A stretch of DNA of 64,000 nucleotides. It comes from Pseudomonas graminis. GTDB taxonomy: Bacteria; Pseudomonadota; Gammaproteobacteria; Pseudomonadales; Pseudomonadaceae. The DNA is taken from assembly GCF_900111735.1 (NCBI RefSeq), contig NZ_FOHW01000004.1, positions 141,063 through 205,062 on the forward strand. Reading direction: 5' to 3'. Below are positions 26,786-36,036 of the stretch, in pieces. Each line of letters opens with the position of its first letter. The stretch's first letter is position 1. A program made the translations under genes and the position numbers. The notes under the pieces were generated by a model, which had not been told where the DNA came from, did not search any database, and saw nothing but the letters and a program-made list of their open reading frames with translations.

Positions 26786-28859
26786 GCAACTGGAAATACT
26801 GGCGGCCCAGGCGGGCCTGTCGGTTGACTGGAAGGACGCCAACGCCAAACCGCAGCACGTAAGCCCCGAGGTCCTGCGCAAGGTCCTCGGCGGCCTGGGT
26901 TACCCCGCTGAGACAGATCAAGACGTCGAAGCCAGCCTCAAACGTCTGAACGAGGAGAGCCAGTCAGCCACTCCGCCGCCGTTGATGACCGTCGACCATG
27001 GCCAGGATCTGGATCTGTCGAGCTGGTTCACCGCAGGCACTGCATTCAAGTTGACGCTGGAAGACGGTTCGCTGCTTGAGGCGAAACTCACCGACAAAGC
27101 CGCCCTTCCAGGGTTAGCCACAGTCGGTTACCACCAGTTGGAAGTGGACGGCCAGCAGTTGACCGTCGCCGTTGCGCCGAAGACCTGCTTCAGCCTGACC
27201 ATGGCCAACAAGAAGGCGATTGCCCGCGACTGGGGCCTGACCACTCAGCTGTACTACCTGCGTCGAGACGGCGATGGCGGTATCGGCGACACCCAGGGGC
27301 TGGAAGCCTTCGTTCGCGAAGCGGGTCGCCGTGGCGCCTCGGCGGTCGCGATCAGCCCGGTTCATGCGATGTTTTCCAACGACAGCGAGCGCTATAGCCC
27401 CTACTCGCCTTCCAGCCGGCTGTTCCTCAACGCGCTGTATGCCGCGCCGGGCACCATTCTGGGTGACCGTGCGGTTGAGCTGGCGATCGAGAAGTCCGGC
27501 CTGGCTGACGAGTTCAAGCGTCTGGAATCCCTGGAGCTGATCGAATGGCCCGCCGCAGCCAAGGCAAAATATGCCCTGCTTCGCGAGCTGTATGCCGGTT
27601 TCATCGGCAGCGATCACCCCTTCCATGAGGACTTCAAGAGCTTCCGTCGCGCGGGTGGTGAAGCCCTGGAAAACCACTGTCGGTTTGAGGCCTTGCGTGA
27701 TGCAGGCGATGAACTGGGCATCGGCGGCAACTGGCATGAATGGCCAGAGCAGTTCAAGAATCCGAAGAACCCTGCTCTTGATGCCTTTGCTGCACAGCAT
27801 GAGAAAGAGATCGGCTTCCACGCTTTCGCCCAGTGGCTGATCGCTCGCGGCCTTGAGCGCGCACAGACCGCTGCCCGTTCGAGCGGCATGAGCGTCGGCT
27901 TGATCGGCGATCTGGCCGTCGGTGCAGACGGTGCCGGCAGTCAGGCCTGGAGCCGTCAGGACGAACTACTGTCCGCGCTGACCGTGGGCGCGCCGCCGGA
28001 CATCCTCAACCGCTCGGGCCAGAGCTGGGGTATTTCGGCGTTCTCGCCGACGGGCCTCAAGCGCAACGGCTTTCAGGCGTTCATTGAAATGCTCAGGGCC
28101 AACTTCGCCCACGCCGGTGGCCTGCGCATCGACCACGTGATGGGGCTGCAGCGCCTGTGGGTGGTCCCGTTGGGATCGCCTGCCAGTGAAGGCGCTTACC
28201 TGAACTACCCGCTGGACGACATGCTGCGTCTGTTGAGCCTGGAATCCTGGCGTCACGAAGCGATTGTTCTGGGCGAAGACCTCGGCACCGTGCCCGAAGG
28301 TCTGCACGAGAAGCTGTCCGAGCGTGAAATTCTCGGCATGCGCGTGCTCTTGTTCGAGCAGGATGATGCGGTGTTCAAGCCGATCACCAAATGGTCCAAA
28401 GATGCACTGGCGACCACCAGCACCCACGACCTGCCCACCCTCACCGGTTGGCTGAGCGAGCTGGATATTCAGTGGAACAAGACCCTGGGTTTTGTCGATG
28501 ACGAAACCGAACAGAAGATGCGCGACGGTCGCGAGCGTGAACGCAAAGGTCTGATCACTGCACTCAAGCAGAACTACAAGATGCCAGCCGGCGAGGACAA
28601 CATCAGCGCCGCCGACATCATCGACCACAGCATCGCTTACCTCGGCCACACCCCGGCACCGCTGGTGTTGCTCCCGATCGAGGATGCCCTCGGTATCGAA
28701 GAACAGGCGAACTTCCCCGGCACCATCGACAGTCATCCCAATTGGCGACGTCGGCTCAACGGCGACAGCGGTTCACTGCTGGATAACGCCGATGCAGCGC
28801 GACGCCTTGAAATTCTGGCAGCGGCACGCAAACAAGCCGCGGAGCGTGATCAAAAATGA
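26775..28859 (+). CDS. malQ: 4-alpha-glucanotransferase (amylomaltase)
   Basis: The 694-residue GH77 protein shows LRIDHVMGLQRLWVVP near 448 (catalytic Asp), VLGEDLGTVPEGL near 499 (catalytic Glu), and STHDLPTLTGWLS near 548. It carries an N-terminal extension of about 130 residues, common in the long bacterial MalQ class. It shuffles glucan units between maltodextrins, supplying chains for TreY and GlgX. GGAGGAACAGG gives a strong ribosome site, inside the end of treZ. It overlaps treY by four bases. Confidence 0.95.
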   Translation: MSNEQLEILAAQAGLSVDWKDANAKPQHVSPEVLRKVLGGLGYPAETDQDVEASLKRLNEESQSATPPPLMTVDHGQDLDLSSWFTAGTAFKLTLEDGSLLEAKLTDKAALPGLATVGYHQLEVDGQQLTVAVAPKTCFSLTMANKKAIARDWGLTTQLYYLRRDGDGGIGDTQGLEAFVREAGRRGASAVAISPVHAMFSNDSERYSPYSPSSRLFLNALYAAPGTILGDRAVELAIEKSGLADEFKRLESLELIEWPAAAKAKYALLRELYAGFIGSDHPFHEDFKSFRRAGGEALENHCRFEALRDAGDELGIGGNWHEWPEQFKNPKNPALDAFAAQHEKEIGFHAFAQWLIARGLERAQTAARSSGMSVGLIGDLAVGADGAGSQAWSRQDELLSALTVGAPPDILNRSGQSWGISAFSPTGLKRNGFQAFIEMLRANFAHAGGLRIDHVMGLQRLWVVPLGSPASEGAYLNYPLDDMLRLLSLESWRHEAIVLGEDLGTVPEGLHEKLSEREILGMRVLLFEQDDAVFKPITKWSKDALATTSTHDLPTLTGWLSELDIQWNKTLGFVDDETEQKMRDGRERERKGLITALKQNYKMPAGEDNISAADIIDHSIAYLGHTPAPLVLLPIEDALGIEEQANFPGTIDSHPNWRRRLNGDSGSLLDNADAARRLEILAAARKQAAERDQK

Positions 28860-31642
28860 GTACCCCGCTTAAATCCCTGCGCGCCACCCAGCGATTGCAG
28901 TTCCACAAAGACTTCACCCTCGACGACGCCACCAAACTGGTGCCGTACTTCGCCAGCCTGGGCATCAGCCACATATACGCCTCGCCGCTGCTGAAAGCCC
29001 GCGCCGGTTCCATGCACGGCTATGACGTTGTCGACCCGCGCGTGATCAACCCCGAACTGGGCGGTGAGCCTGCGTTGCTGCGCTTCGTCGCGGCGCTGCG
29101 CGAACACGGCATGGGCCTTATTCTCGATATCGTCTCCAACCACATGGCAGTCGGCGGCAACGACAATCCCTGGTGGCTGGACCTGCTGGAGTGGGGTCAA
29201 CGCAGCCCGTACGCCAAGTTCTTCGACATCCAGTGGAATTCACCGGACCCGCTGCTCAAGGGGCAACTGTTGCTGCCCTTCCTGAGCACTGATTACGGCA
29301 CGGTGTTGCAGAACGGTGAAGTACCGCTGCGTTTTGATGCAGAAAACGGCAGCTTCCACGCCGAGCACTACCAGCACCTCTTCCCTATCAATCCGGCCAC
29401 GTACGCGCCGCTGTTGAAAGCAGCGAAGCGTCCCGAACTGGACGAACTGGCGCAGCGTTTCGCCGAGCTTGATCACTACCCTCAGGCCTACGAGCGTGCC
29501 CGTCAGGCCAAAGCGGAACTGGCCGAAGCGGTCAAAGCCAAGCCCGAGCTGGTCATGGCCATCGAAGCAGGTTTGGGGCAGTTTGACTCCAGCACGCCTG
29601 AAGGCTTCGATCGCCTGCACCGCTTGCTTGAGCAACAGGATTATCGTCTGGCCAGCTGGCGCACCGCGGGCGATGACATCAACTGGCGGCGTTTCTTCGA
29701 CATCAACGAGCTGGGTGGCCTGAAGGTCGAGCGCTCGCAGGTGTTCGAAGCGACCCACGGCAAGATTTTCGAGATGATCGCTGAAGGCCTTGTAGACGGC
29801 CTGCGCATCGACCACATCGACGGCCTGGCCGACCCGCGCGGTTATTGCCGCAAGCTGCGCCGTCGCGTCGACAGCCTGATGAAGCTGCGTCCGGCGGGCA
29901 CCGAGCTTGCGCGCTTGCCGATCTTCGTCGAGAAGATCCTCGGTTCCGACGAGCAACTGCGCACCGACTGGAATACCGATGGCACCACCGGTTATGAATT
30001 CATGAACCAGGTGTCGCTTCTGCAGCACGACCCGAAAGGTGAAGCCGTGCTGGGCGAGCTCTGGAGCCGCATCAGCGGACGCACGGCCGACTTCAACAAG
30101 GAAGTGCTGGAAGCCCGCGATCTGGTCCTCCACGGCACGTTGGCGGGCGACTTCGAGAACCTTGCCCAGGCGTTGCTGCAGGTTTCGCGCAGTGACGTGA
30201 TGACCCGCGACATGACCCTTGGGGCGATCCGCCGCGCGCTGCTGGCGCTGGTCAGCAATTTCCCGGTGTATCGCACCTATCTCACCGCGTGCGGCCGTTC
30301 TGCCGAGGACGAGCGCTTCTTCCAGCAGGCCATGGACGGCGCGCGCGAGATGCTCGGCGAAGGCGACTGGCCGGTGCTGGATTCGCTCAAGTTGTGGCTG
30401 GGTGGCGAGAAGCTGCGCGACTACCCGACGGGCCCATTGCGCGAAATGCGCCGCAAGGCCGGCAACCGCTTCCAGCAACTGACCTCGCCCGTGGCGGCCA
30501 AATCGGTGGAAGACACCTCGTTCTATCGCTCCGCCGTGCTGCTGTCGCGCAACGATGTGGGCTTTCACCCGCAACATTTCAGTGCGCCGGTGGAGGCGTT
30601 TCACCAGGTCAGCGCCGAACGTCACAAAACCTTCCCGAACAACCTGCTGACCACTGCAACCCACGACCACAAGCGCGGCGAAGACACTCGCACCCGTCTG
30701 GCCGTGCTCAGCGAACTGGCGCCGTGGTATGCCGAGCAGGTCGAGCGCTGGCAGCAGCTGTCGGCACCGCTTAAGGCTGGAGACACCCACATCAGCGCCG
30801 GTGACGAGCTGATGCTGTATCAAGCGATCATCGGCAGCTGGCCGCTGGATCTGGAGGGCGAGCCGGCTTTCGAAGCCTATGCCAAGCGCCTGACTCAGTG
30901 GCAGGAAAAGGCCCTGCGTGAAGCCAAGTTGCAGAGCAGCTGGAGCGCGCCCAACGAAGCCTACGAGACCGCTTGCCGCGAGTTTCTGCAGCATGTGCTG
31001 CTCAATGCTGACGGCGTGGCGCTGCGCCAATCCATCGGTGCAACGGCCAATCGCATCGCGACCGCCGGCGCGCTCAACAGTCTGGCGCAAACTTTGCTGC
31101 GAATGACGGCGCCCGGTGTGCCTGATCTGTATCAGGGCACCGAGTTCTGGGACTTCAGCCTGGTGGATCCGGACAACCGTCGTCCGGTGGATTACCCCGC
31201 TCGCGAACGTGCGCTGCAGGCTTCTTCGCCAGTCACCGAGCTGTTGGACCAGTGGCACGACGGCCGGATCAAGCAGGCGTTGGTCGCCCAGGTGCTTAAC
31301 CTGCGCAACCAGTACCCCGCCCTGTTCAGTGAAGGGGAATATCAACCGCTTGAGGTGGTCGGGGAAAAAGCCGATCACGTCATCGCTTTTGCCCGGGTAA
31401 CGAAGGAGATGCGGGCTATTGTTGTGGTTCCGCGCTTGCCGGCTGAACTATTGGGCACTGCGCAAACTCCATTCATCAATGCAGCAAATTGGGGCGATAC
31501 ACGAATCAACCTGCCGTTCGCTGATTCACATCCAAATTGGAAGGGACTTTTTTCACAGGCTACAGTCACATCCAGCAAGGAAATGTTGCTCAGCGCAGCG
31601 CTCAAGGAAATTTCTGTAAACCTGCTTATACAAACCTTGTGA
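28856..31642 (+). CDS. treY: Malto-oligosyltrehalose synthase
   Basis: The 928-residue GH13 enzyme begins with the family-typical TQRLQFHKDFTLDDATKLVPYF and HIYASPLLKARAGSMHGYD-type block. It contains DIVSNHMAVGGND near residue 90, GLRIDHIDGLADP near 315 (catalytic Asp), FVEKILGSDEQL, and TATHDHKRGEDTRTR near 600. It turns the reducing-end alpha-1,4 bond of a maltodextrin into alpha-1,1, making the TreZ substrate. Length is at the long end of the family. The last 50 codons are noticeably less GC-rich than the rest, but the frame stays open to a normal stop. Confidence 0.95.
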   Translation: MSTPLKSLRATQRLQFHKDFTLDDATKLVPYFASLGISHIYASPLLKARAGSMHGYDVVDPRVINPELGGEPALLRFVAALREHGMGLILDIVSNHMAVGGNDNPWWLDLLEWGQRSPYAKFFDIQWNSPDPLLKGQLLLPFLSTDYGTVLQNGEVPLRFDAENGSFHAEHYQHLFPINPATYAPLLKAAKRPELDELAQRFAELDHYPQAYERARQAKAELAEAVKAKPELVMAIEAGLGQFDSSTPEGFDRLHRLLEQQDYRLASWRTAGDDINWRRFFDINELGGLKVERSQVFEATHGKIFEMIAEGLVDGLRIDHIDGLADPRGYCRKLRRRVDSLMKLRPAGTELARLPIFVEKILGSDEQLRTDWNTDGTTGYEFMNQVSLLQHDPKGEAVLGELWSRISGRTADFNKEVLEARDLVLHGTLAGDFENLAQALLQVSRSDVMTRDMTLGAIRRALLALVSNFPVYRTYLTACGRSAEDERFFQQAMDGAREMLGEGDWPVLDSLKLWLGGEKLRDYPTGPLREMRRKAGNRFQQLTSPVAAKSVEDTSFYRSAVLLSRNDVGFHPQHFSAPVEAFHQVSAERHKTFPNNLLTTATHDHKRGEDTRTRLAVLSELAPWYAEQVERWQQLSAPLKAGDTHISAGDELMLYQAIIGSWPLDLEGEPAFEAYAKRLTQWQEKALREAKLQSSWSAPNEAYETACREFLQHVLLNADGVALRQSIGATANRIATAGALNSLAQTLLRMTAPGVPDLYQGTEFWDFSLVDPDNRRPVDYPARERALQASSPVTELLDQWHDGRIKQALVAQVLNLRNQYPALFSEGEYQPLEVVGEKADHVIAFARVTKEMRAIVVVPRLPAELLGTAQTPFINAANWGDTRINLPFADSHPNWKGLFSQATVTSSKEMLLSAALKEISVNLLIQTL

Positions 31643-31658
31643 TACCGGGAGTGTCGAG

Positions 31659-32117
31659 ATGAGTGCCGACGATAAAAGAATCAGCGAGCTTGCCCACCAG
31701 ATCTGGGAAACGGAAGGCAAGCCACATGGGCAAGATGCCCGCCACTGGGAAATGGCCAGCAAGTTGGCAGCCGCCGAGGCGAAGTCGCCTAAAAAACCGG
31801 CGGCTGCTAAGACGGCGAAGTCCAAGCTTGACGGCAAGGCGGAGCCCAAGGCTGCCGCCGCCAAACCTGCTCCTAAGGCTGCTGCTAAGGCTGCTGCAAA
31901 ACCGGCTGCGAAGTCTGCTGCCAAGCCTGCAGAGAAGTCCGCTGATCAGACTGCGAGCAAGCCTGAGCCAAAAGCCGATGCCAAGCCCGCCGCCAAACCG
32001 GCAGCGAAGGCACCTGCCAAGCCCAAGTCCGCCGCAACCGGTGCTGCCGCTAAACCGGCCAAGCCAGCCGCCAAGCCTTCTGCCAAGAAGCCTGCCGCAG
32101 CGAAGCCTGCACCTTGA
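31659..32117 (+). CDS. DUF2934 protein with long Ala/Lys/Pro-rich tail
   Basis: The 152-residue protein has two parts. Residues 1-45 (RISELAHQIWETEGKPHGQD, then HWEMASKLAAAEA) match the short DUF2934 domain often found near glycogen and trehalose genes. Residues 46-152 are a low-complexity run of KPAA, AAKP and KPAP repeats, strongly basic and like the tails of histone H1-like bacterial proteins such as AlgP. It may bind DNA, RNA or acidic surfaces; this is inference. It lies between treY and glgX, 16 bases after treY, with GGGAG upstream of its start, so it is likely co-transcribed. Function unknown. Confidence 0.85.
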   Translation: MSADDKRISELAHQIWETEGKPHGQDARHWEMASKLAAAEAKSPKKPAAAKTAKSKLDGKAEPKAAAAKPAPKAAAKAAAKPAAKSAAKPAEKSADQTASKPEPKADAKPAAKPAAKAPAKPKSAATGAAAKPAKPAAKPSAKKPAAAKPAP

Positions 32118-32158
32118 TCACATGCCCTAACGCGTCACTGCTGCGCAGCTAACACCCC

Positions 32159-32199
32159 TACCGCAGGGATCGCCTTAAAACGGTCTTGACCCTGCGGTA
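32159..32199. other. Long-loop inverted repeat between the DUF2934 gene and glgX
   Basis: TACCGCAGGG (32159-32168) and CCCTGCGGTA (32190-32199) are perfect 10-base arms with a 21-base loop, in the 174-base gap before glgX. With no T run it is a poor terminator; it may be a processing site or partial attenuator that separates glgX from the upstream genes. Confidence 0.6.
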
Positions 32200-32291
32200 A
32201 CTTTCAAACCTGTTGCATCGATGGCGCAGTCACGTACTGAGGCCACGGCTTTGTTCGCCTTCAGGAACTCATTCGAACGTCAGGAATACAC

Positions 32292-34478
32292 ATGAGCACG
32301 CAAGATAAGAACGCCGCTACACAGAATGAATCCGGCAACGCTGGCAGCCCCGAAGTCACCGCCTCGCGCATTCGTGAAGGCCTGCCCTTCCCGCTGGGCG
32401 CCAGCTGGGATGGCCTGGGCGTCAACTTCGCCATCTTTTCCGCCAACGCCACCAAGGTCGAGCTGTGTCTGTTCGACTCCGCCGGCGAAGTCGAGCTTGA
32501 GCGTATCGAGCTCCCGGAATACACCGACGAGATTTATCACGGTTACCTGCCCGACGCCCACCCGGGTCAGGTCTACGGCTACCGCGTCTACGGTCCGTAC
32601 GACCCGAAGAACGGCCACCGCTTCAACCACAACAAACTGCTGATCGACCCGTACGCCAAGCAACTGGTCGGCGAGCTGAAGTGGTCTGAAGCGCTGTTCG
32701 GTTACACCATCGGTCACCCGGACGACGACCTCAGCTTCGACGAGCGTGACAGCGCCCCGTTCGTGCCCAAGTGCAAGGTCATCGACCCTGCCTACACCTG
32801 GGGCCGCGAACAGCGTGTGGACGTGCCGTGGGACAAGACAATTTTCTACGAGACCCACACCCGCGGTTTCACCATGCGTCACCCGTCTGTGCCCGATGAA
32901 GTCAAAGGCACCTTCGCCGGCCTGATGGTCGATGACGTGATCAAGCACATCAAAGGTCTGGGCGTGACCTCGATCGAATTGCTGCCGATCCACGCCTTCG
33001 TCAATGACCAGCACCTGCTGGAAAAAGGCATGACCAACTACTGGGGTTACAACACCCTGGCCTTCTTCGCACCGGATCCACGCTACCTGGCCCACGGCAA
33101 GATTTCCGAGTTCAAGGAAATGGTTGCGCACATGCACCATGCCAACCTGGAAGTGATCCTGGACGTGGTCTATAACCACACCGCCGAAGGCAACGAGCGC
33201 GGCCCGACCCTGTCGATGCGCGGTATCGACAACGCCTCGTACTACCGCCTGATGCCGGATGACAAGCGTTACTACATCAACGACTCCGGTACCGGCAACA
33301 CCCTCGACCTGAGCCACCCGTGCGTGCTGCAGATGGTCACCGACTCCCTGCGTTACTGGGCAACCGAGATGCACGTCGACGGTTTCCGCTTCGACCTGGC
33401 CACCATCCTCGGCCGTTACCACGATGGTTTCAGCGAACGCCACAGCTTCCTCGTGGCCTGCCGCCAGGATCCGGTGCTGCGTTCGGTGAAATTGATCGCC
33501 GAGCCGTGGGACTGCGGTCCGGGCGGTTACCAGGTCGGCAACTTCGCGCCGGGCTGGGCGGAGTGGAACGACAAATTCCGCGACAACATCCGTGCGTTCT
33601 GGAAAGGCGACGAAGGCCAGCTGGCAGACTTCGCCAACCGCATGACGGCGTCGGGCAATCTGTTCAACCAGCGTGGCCGCCGGCCGTACGCTTCGGTGAA
33701 CTTCATCACCGCCCATGACGGCTTCACGCTGCACGACCTGGTGTCGTACAACGATAAGCACAACGAAGACAACGACGAGAACAACCAGGACGGCAGCAAC
33801 GACAACCGTTCATGGAACTGCGGCGTCGAAGGCCCGACCGACGATCCGGAAATCAACGCGCTGCGCCTGCGTCAGATGCGCAACTTTTTCTCGACGCTGC
33901 TGCTGGCCCAGGGCACGCCGATGGTGGTCGCCGGTGACGAGTTCGCCCGCACCCAGCATGGCAACAACAATGCCTATTGCCAGGACAGCGAGATTGGCTG
34001 GGTCAATTGGGATCTGGACGAAGACGGCAAGGCCCTGCTGGCCTTCGTCAAGCGCCTGATCAAGCTGCGTCAGTCGTACCCGATCCTGCGCCGTAGCCGC
34101 TTCCTGGTAGGCGATTACAACGAGGCACTGGGCGTCAAAGACGTCACCTGGCTGTCGCCAAGCGGCGAAGAGATGACCATCGAGCAGTGGGAAGATCCGA
34201 ACGGGCGGTGCCTGGGCATGTTGATGGACGGCCGTGCGCAGGAAACCGGTATCCGTCGTCGCGGCTCTGAAGCCACGCTGCTGCTGCTGGTCAACTCGCA
34301 CCACGACGGCGTCAATTTCACCCTGCCGGAAGTGCCGGAAGGCCTTAACTGGACCAGCCTGATTGACACCAATCAGCCGGAGATCGATGGAAAGGATCAG
34401 TTCGAGTTCGGCAGCGAATACACGGTCACACCGCGCTCGCTGTTGTTGTTTGAACTGCAAAAATCTCCACAGGCGTAA
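32292..34478 (+). CDS. glgX: Glycogen debranching enzyme, isoamylase type
   Basis: The 728-residue GH13 protein has an N-terminal CBM48-like domain (PFPLGASWDGLGVNFAIFS), then DVVYNHTAEGNERGP near 290, GFRFDLATILGR near 363 (catalytic Asp), LIAEPWDCGPGGYQVG near 401 (catalytic Glu) and FITAHDGFTLHDLVSYN near 470. It cuts alpha-1,6 branches of glycogen or limit dextrins, releasing linear chains for MalQ and TreY. CAGGAA precedes the start. It closes the alpha-glucan operon. Confidence 0.96.
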   Translation: MSTQDKNAATQNESGNAGSPEVTASRIREGLPFPLGASWDGLGVNFAIFSANATKVELCLFDSAGEVELERIELPEYTDEIYHGYLPDAHPGQVYGYRVYGPYDPKNGHRFNHNKLLIDPYAKQLVGELKWSEALFGYTIGHPDDDLSFDERDSAPFVPKCKVIDPAYTWGREQRVDVPWDKTIFYETHTRGFTMRHPSVPDEVKGTFAGLMVDDVIKHIKGLGVTSIELLPIHAFVNDQHLLEKGMTNYWGYNTLAFFAPDPRYLAHGKISEFKEMVAHMHHANLEVILDVVYNHTAEGNERGPTLSMRGIDNASYYRLMPDDKRYYINDSGTGNTLDLSHPCVLQMVTDSLRYWATEMHVDGFRFDLATILGRYHDGFSERHSFLVACRQDPVLRSVKLIAEPWDCGPGGYQVGNFAPGWAEWNDKFRDNIRAFWKGDEGQLADFANRMTASGNLFNQRGRRPYASVNFITAHDGFTLHDLVSYNDKHNEDNDENNQDGSNDNRSWNCGVEGPTDDPEINALRLRQMRNFFSTLLLAQGTPMVVAGDEFARTQHGNNNAYCQDSEIGWVNWDLDEDGKALLAFVKRLIKLRQSYPILRRSRFLVGDYNEALGVKDVTWLSPSGEEMTIEQWEDPNGRCLGMLMDGRAQETGIRRRGSEATLLLLVNSHHDGVNFTLPEVPEGLNWTSLIDTNQPEIDGKDQFEFGSEYTVTPRSLLLFELQKSPQA

Positions 34479-34506
34479 TTACTCGCGTCTGGATTCATAG
34501 CGACAC

Positions 34507-34569
34507 GCTTGCCCGCGACAGGGTCGGTCAGCCGGACACAACGGCTGAACGATCCGGTCGCGGGCAAGC
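34507..34569. repeat. Nested palindrome downstream of glgX
   Basis: Outer arms GCTTGCCCGCGAC (34507-34519) and GTCGCGGGCAAGC (34557-34569) pair perfectly over 13 bases. Inside are second perfect arms TCAGCCG (34528-34534) and CGGCTGA (34542-34548). It is unlike the REP family elsewhere in the window and resembles another dispersed Pseudomonas intergenic repeat. It may also serve to end or stabilise the glgX transcript. Confidence 0.75.
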
Positions 34570-34670
34570 TTCGTTTCAGGCACCGGTTTTACCACCTTCG
34601 TATTGCCCCTGCGCTGTACCCCCCGGATTCATTGACCTTGTAGTCACGAATCGACCTTTGTGTTCTGAAA

Positions 34671-34741
34671 CTACAAAATATGTAGTGCCTTAAAATAATC
34701 ACTACAAAGCCATTGACGATGTCTTTTGCCGACTGCATAGT
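34671..34741 (+). promoter_or_regulatory. Sigma-70 promoter with upstream inverted repeats
   Basis: TTGACG (34713-34718), a 17-base spacer and CATAGT (34736-34741) match the consensus at 5/6 and 4/6. Just upstream are CTACA-aaata-TGTAG (34671-34685) and TGTAGTG-n12-CACTACA (34681-34706), which share a half-site and would suit a dimeric activator. Transcription would run right into a long non-coding stretch before the gene at 35141. Confidence 0.55.
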
Positions 34742-35140
34742 GCAGGCGTCTCCCCGATCGGGAGAGCTGGCAAATGTATTCCGGGCCCGTTCGACACAGC
34801 CGTCGAACAACCTCTGGATGTGTGCTGCCCACAAGGCAGATTGATGAAGCCGAACCGGCAAGATCGACCCACCAGGCCGAGCGCTGGCGACACGTCCTCA
34901 TGACACTTGTGGTCGACCACCCAGTCGCCCGTGTCCTCGAGGCGTCCGCCCTCACTCCCCCAGGCTCGACCTTCCACCTCTGCTCTCATCAATGCCCACA
35001 CCTTGCGGCCCGGCACCGGCTCTGTGTACCGACGGACCTTGCTTGTCAGCATATGGAAGGAGTGCGAGTCGACGGACGATTCGCCATTGCGTTTGAACTC
35101 ACTCGATAGATTAACCAGTGGTCAAAAAGGGGTAACAACC
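34742..35140 (+). other. Possible long structured leader or small RNA
   Basis: About 400 bases after a good promoter, with no convincing gene. Three hairpins follow in series: TCTCCC/GGGAGA (34749-34765), GTTCGAC/GTCGAAC (34789-34808) and CTGCC/GGCAG (34825-34839). Reading frames on either strand (for example 34774-35109) have no protein-like character. It may be a leader of the 109-residue gene, or a separate RNA. Confidence 0.35.
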
Positions 35141-35470
35141 ATGAACCTGAACAACCAACCTACCATTGATCAATTGGCTCGACTGTTCGCCGCACGCAAG
35201 GATTCTCTTGATAGCCATATCCTCTGGGTGTGCGAGGAAGGCAACGTGCACATGGACGGTCTGGGTGCCTGCACCGAGGAAGAACAATTCGAGAGTCAGC
35301 ACCCGCACATGCGTGCCCGACTGAAGATGTACCGCAAAGGCCACGGCTACGTCGGCAAGAAGGCCGCAGCGGACAAGCAGTTCCTCGGCCAGGTGCTGGA
35401 AACCCTGAGCAGTGAGTGGGGCGCCGTGCAGCAAGCGCCTGGCCTGCGCGTCATCGACAAGCTCTGCTGA
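35141..35470 (+). CDS. Conserved hypothetical protein, 109 residues
   Basis: I do not recognise a family with a known function. The protein begins MNLNNQPTIDQLARLFAARKDSLDSHILWV and has an acidic middle (GACTEEEQFESQHP) and a basic part (RARLKMYRKGHGYVGKKAAAD). It has no signal peptide or membrane segment, so it is likely cytoplasmic. AAGGGG eight bases before the ATG and an intrinsic terminator 21 bases after the stop show that it is a real, singly transcribed gene. Confidence 0.75.
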   Translation: MNLNNQPTIDQLARLFAARKDSLDSHILWVCEEGNVHMDGLGACTEEEQFESQHPHMRARLKMYRKGHGYVGKKAAADKQFLGQVLETLSSEWGAVQQAPGLRVIDKLC

Positions 35471-35491
35471 CCGCCGCTGTCCTGACTTACG

Positions 35492-35533
35492 CTGCCGCCT
35501 GCTGATGGTTTTCGCAGGTGGCGGCGGGTTTTT
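35492..35533 (+). terminator. Intrinsic terminator of the 109-residue protein gene
   Basis: CTGCCGCCTGC pairs with GCAGGTGGCGG (one G-T pair aside) and is followed within a few bases by TTTTT. Confidence 0.8.
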
Positions 35534-35723
35534 CAGGTGCCGGCTCCTTCTTTGATGTGCCGGCACTCTTCTTGAAACACCCCTCCTCCCCCCTTCTCCG
35601 CCTCTCCTGTTTTTGCGTTGAACTTGCCACCGCCAGCCTCTTCCAATACAGGCAGGCCGCATAGACGGTCTCGCATCAATCCATGCAACAGACAACGCCC
35701 GCGGGCGTCATTAAGGTGCCGTA

Positions 35724-36029
35724 ATGGATCTGGACAAGCTCAGCAAACACGTCAAAGCCGGAGAAGTCACTGAGGTCAATCTGGTCTCGGTCGAAGGTGG
35801 CTCCTATGTTATTCATGCGCTCATGGATGGCAAGTCCAATGCCGTCAGCAGCCCGGACGGCAAAGTCCTGCACGTCGCCTCCATCGACGAAGCGCGCAAA
35901 TGCCTGTCGTCCACCGAGGAAGTTAAGCTTTTCATCGTCCATCCCGTGGTTTACGACGAGATGGTCGGCCAGCCGCACACCACGCCCGAAGCGCCACGCC
36001 AACCCATTCCGTTTCGCTCGGGTAATTGA
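35724..36029 (+). CDS. DUF6482-like small protein
   Basis: A 101-residue protein (MDLDKLSKHVKAGEVTEVNL at the N-terminus). It has an alternating strand pattern (YVIHALMDGK, KVLHVASIDEARK, KLFIVHPVVYDEM), which suggests a small alpha/beta fold. I recall this as a short Pseudomonas-type domain of unknown function (DUF6482), but cannot verify it here. AAGG lies eight bases before the start. It is followed directly by REP elements. No role can be inferred. Confidence 0.65.
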   Translation: MDLDKLSKHVKAGEVTEVNLVSVEGGSYVIHALMDGKSNAVSSPDGKVLHVASIDEARKCLSSTEEVKLFIVHPVVYDEMVGQPHTTPEAPRQPIPFRSGN

Positions 36030-36036
36030 TCGGGAT

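Noticed and set aside
34774..35109. A 111-codon frame on the plus strand in the gap before the 109-residue gene
   Set aside because: Its composition is rich in Arg, His and Cys in no pattern, it has no ribosome site, and open frames on both strands here are expected from the GC content.
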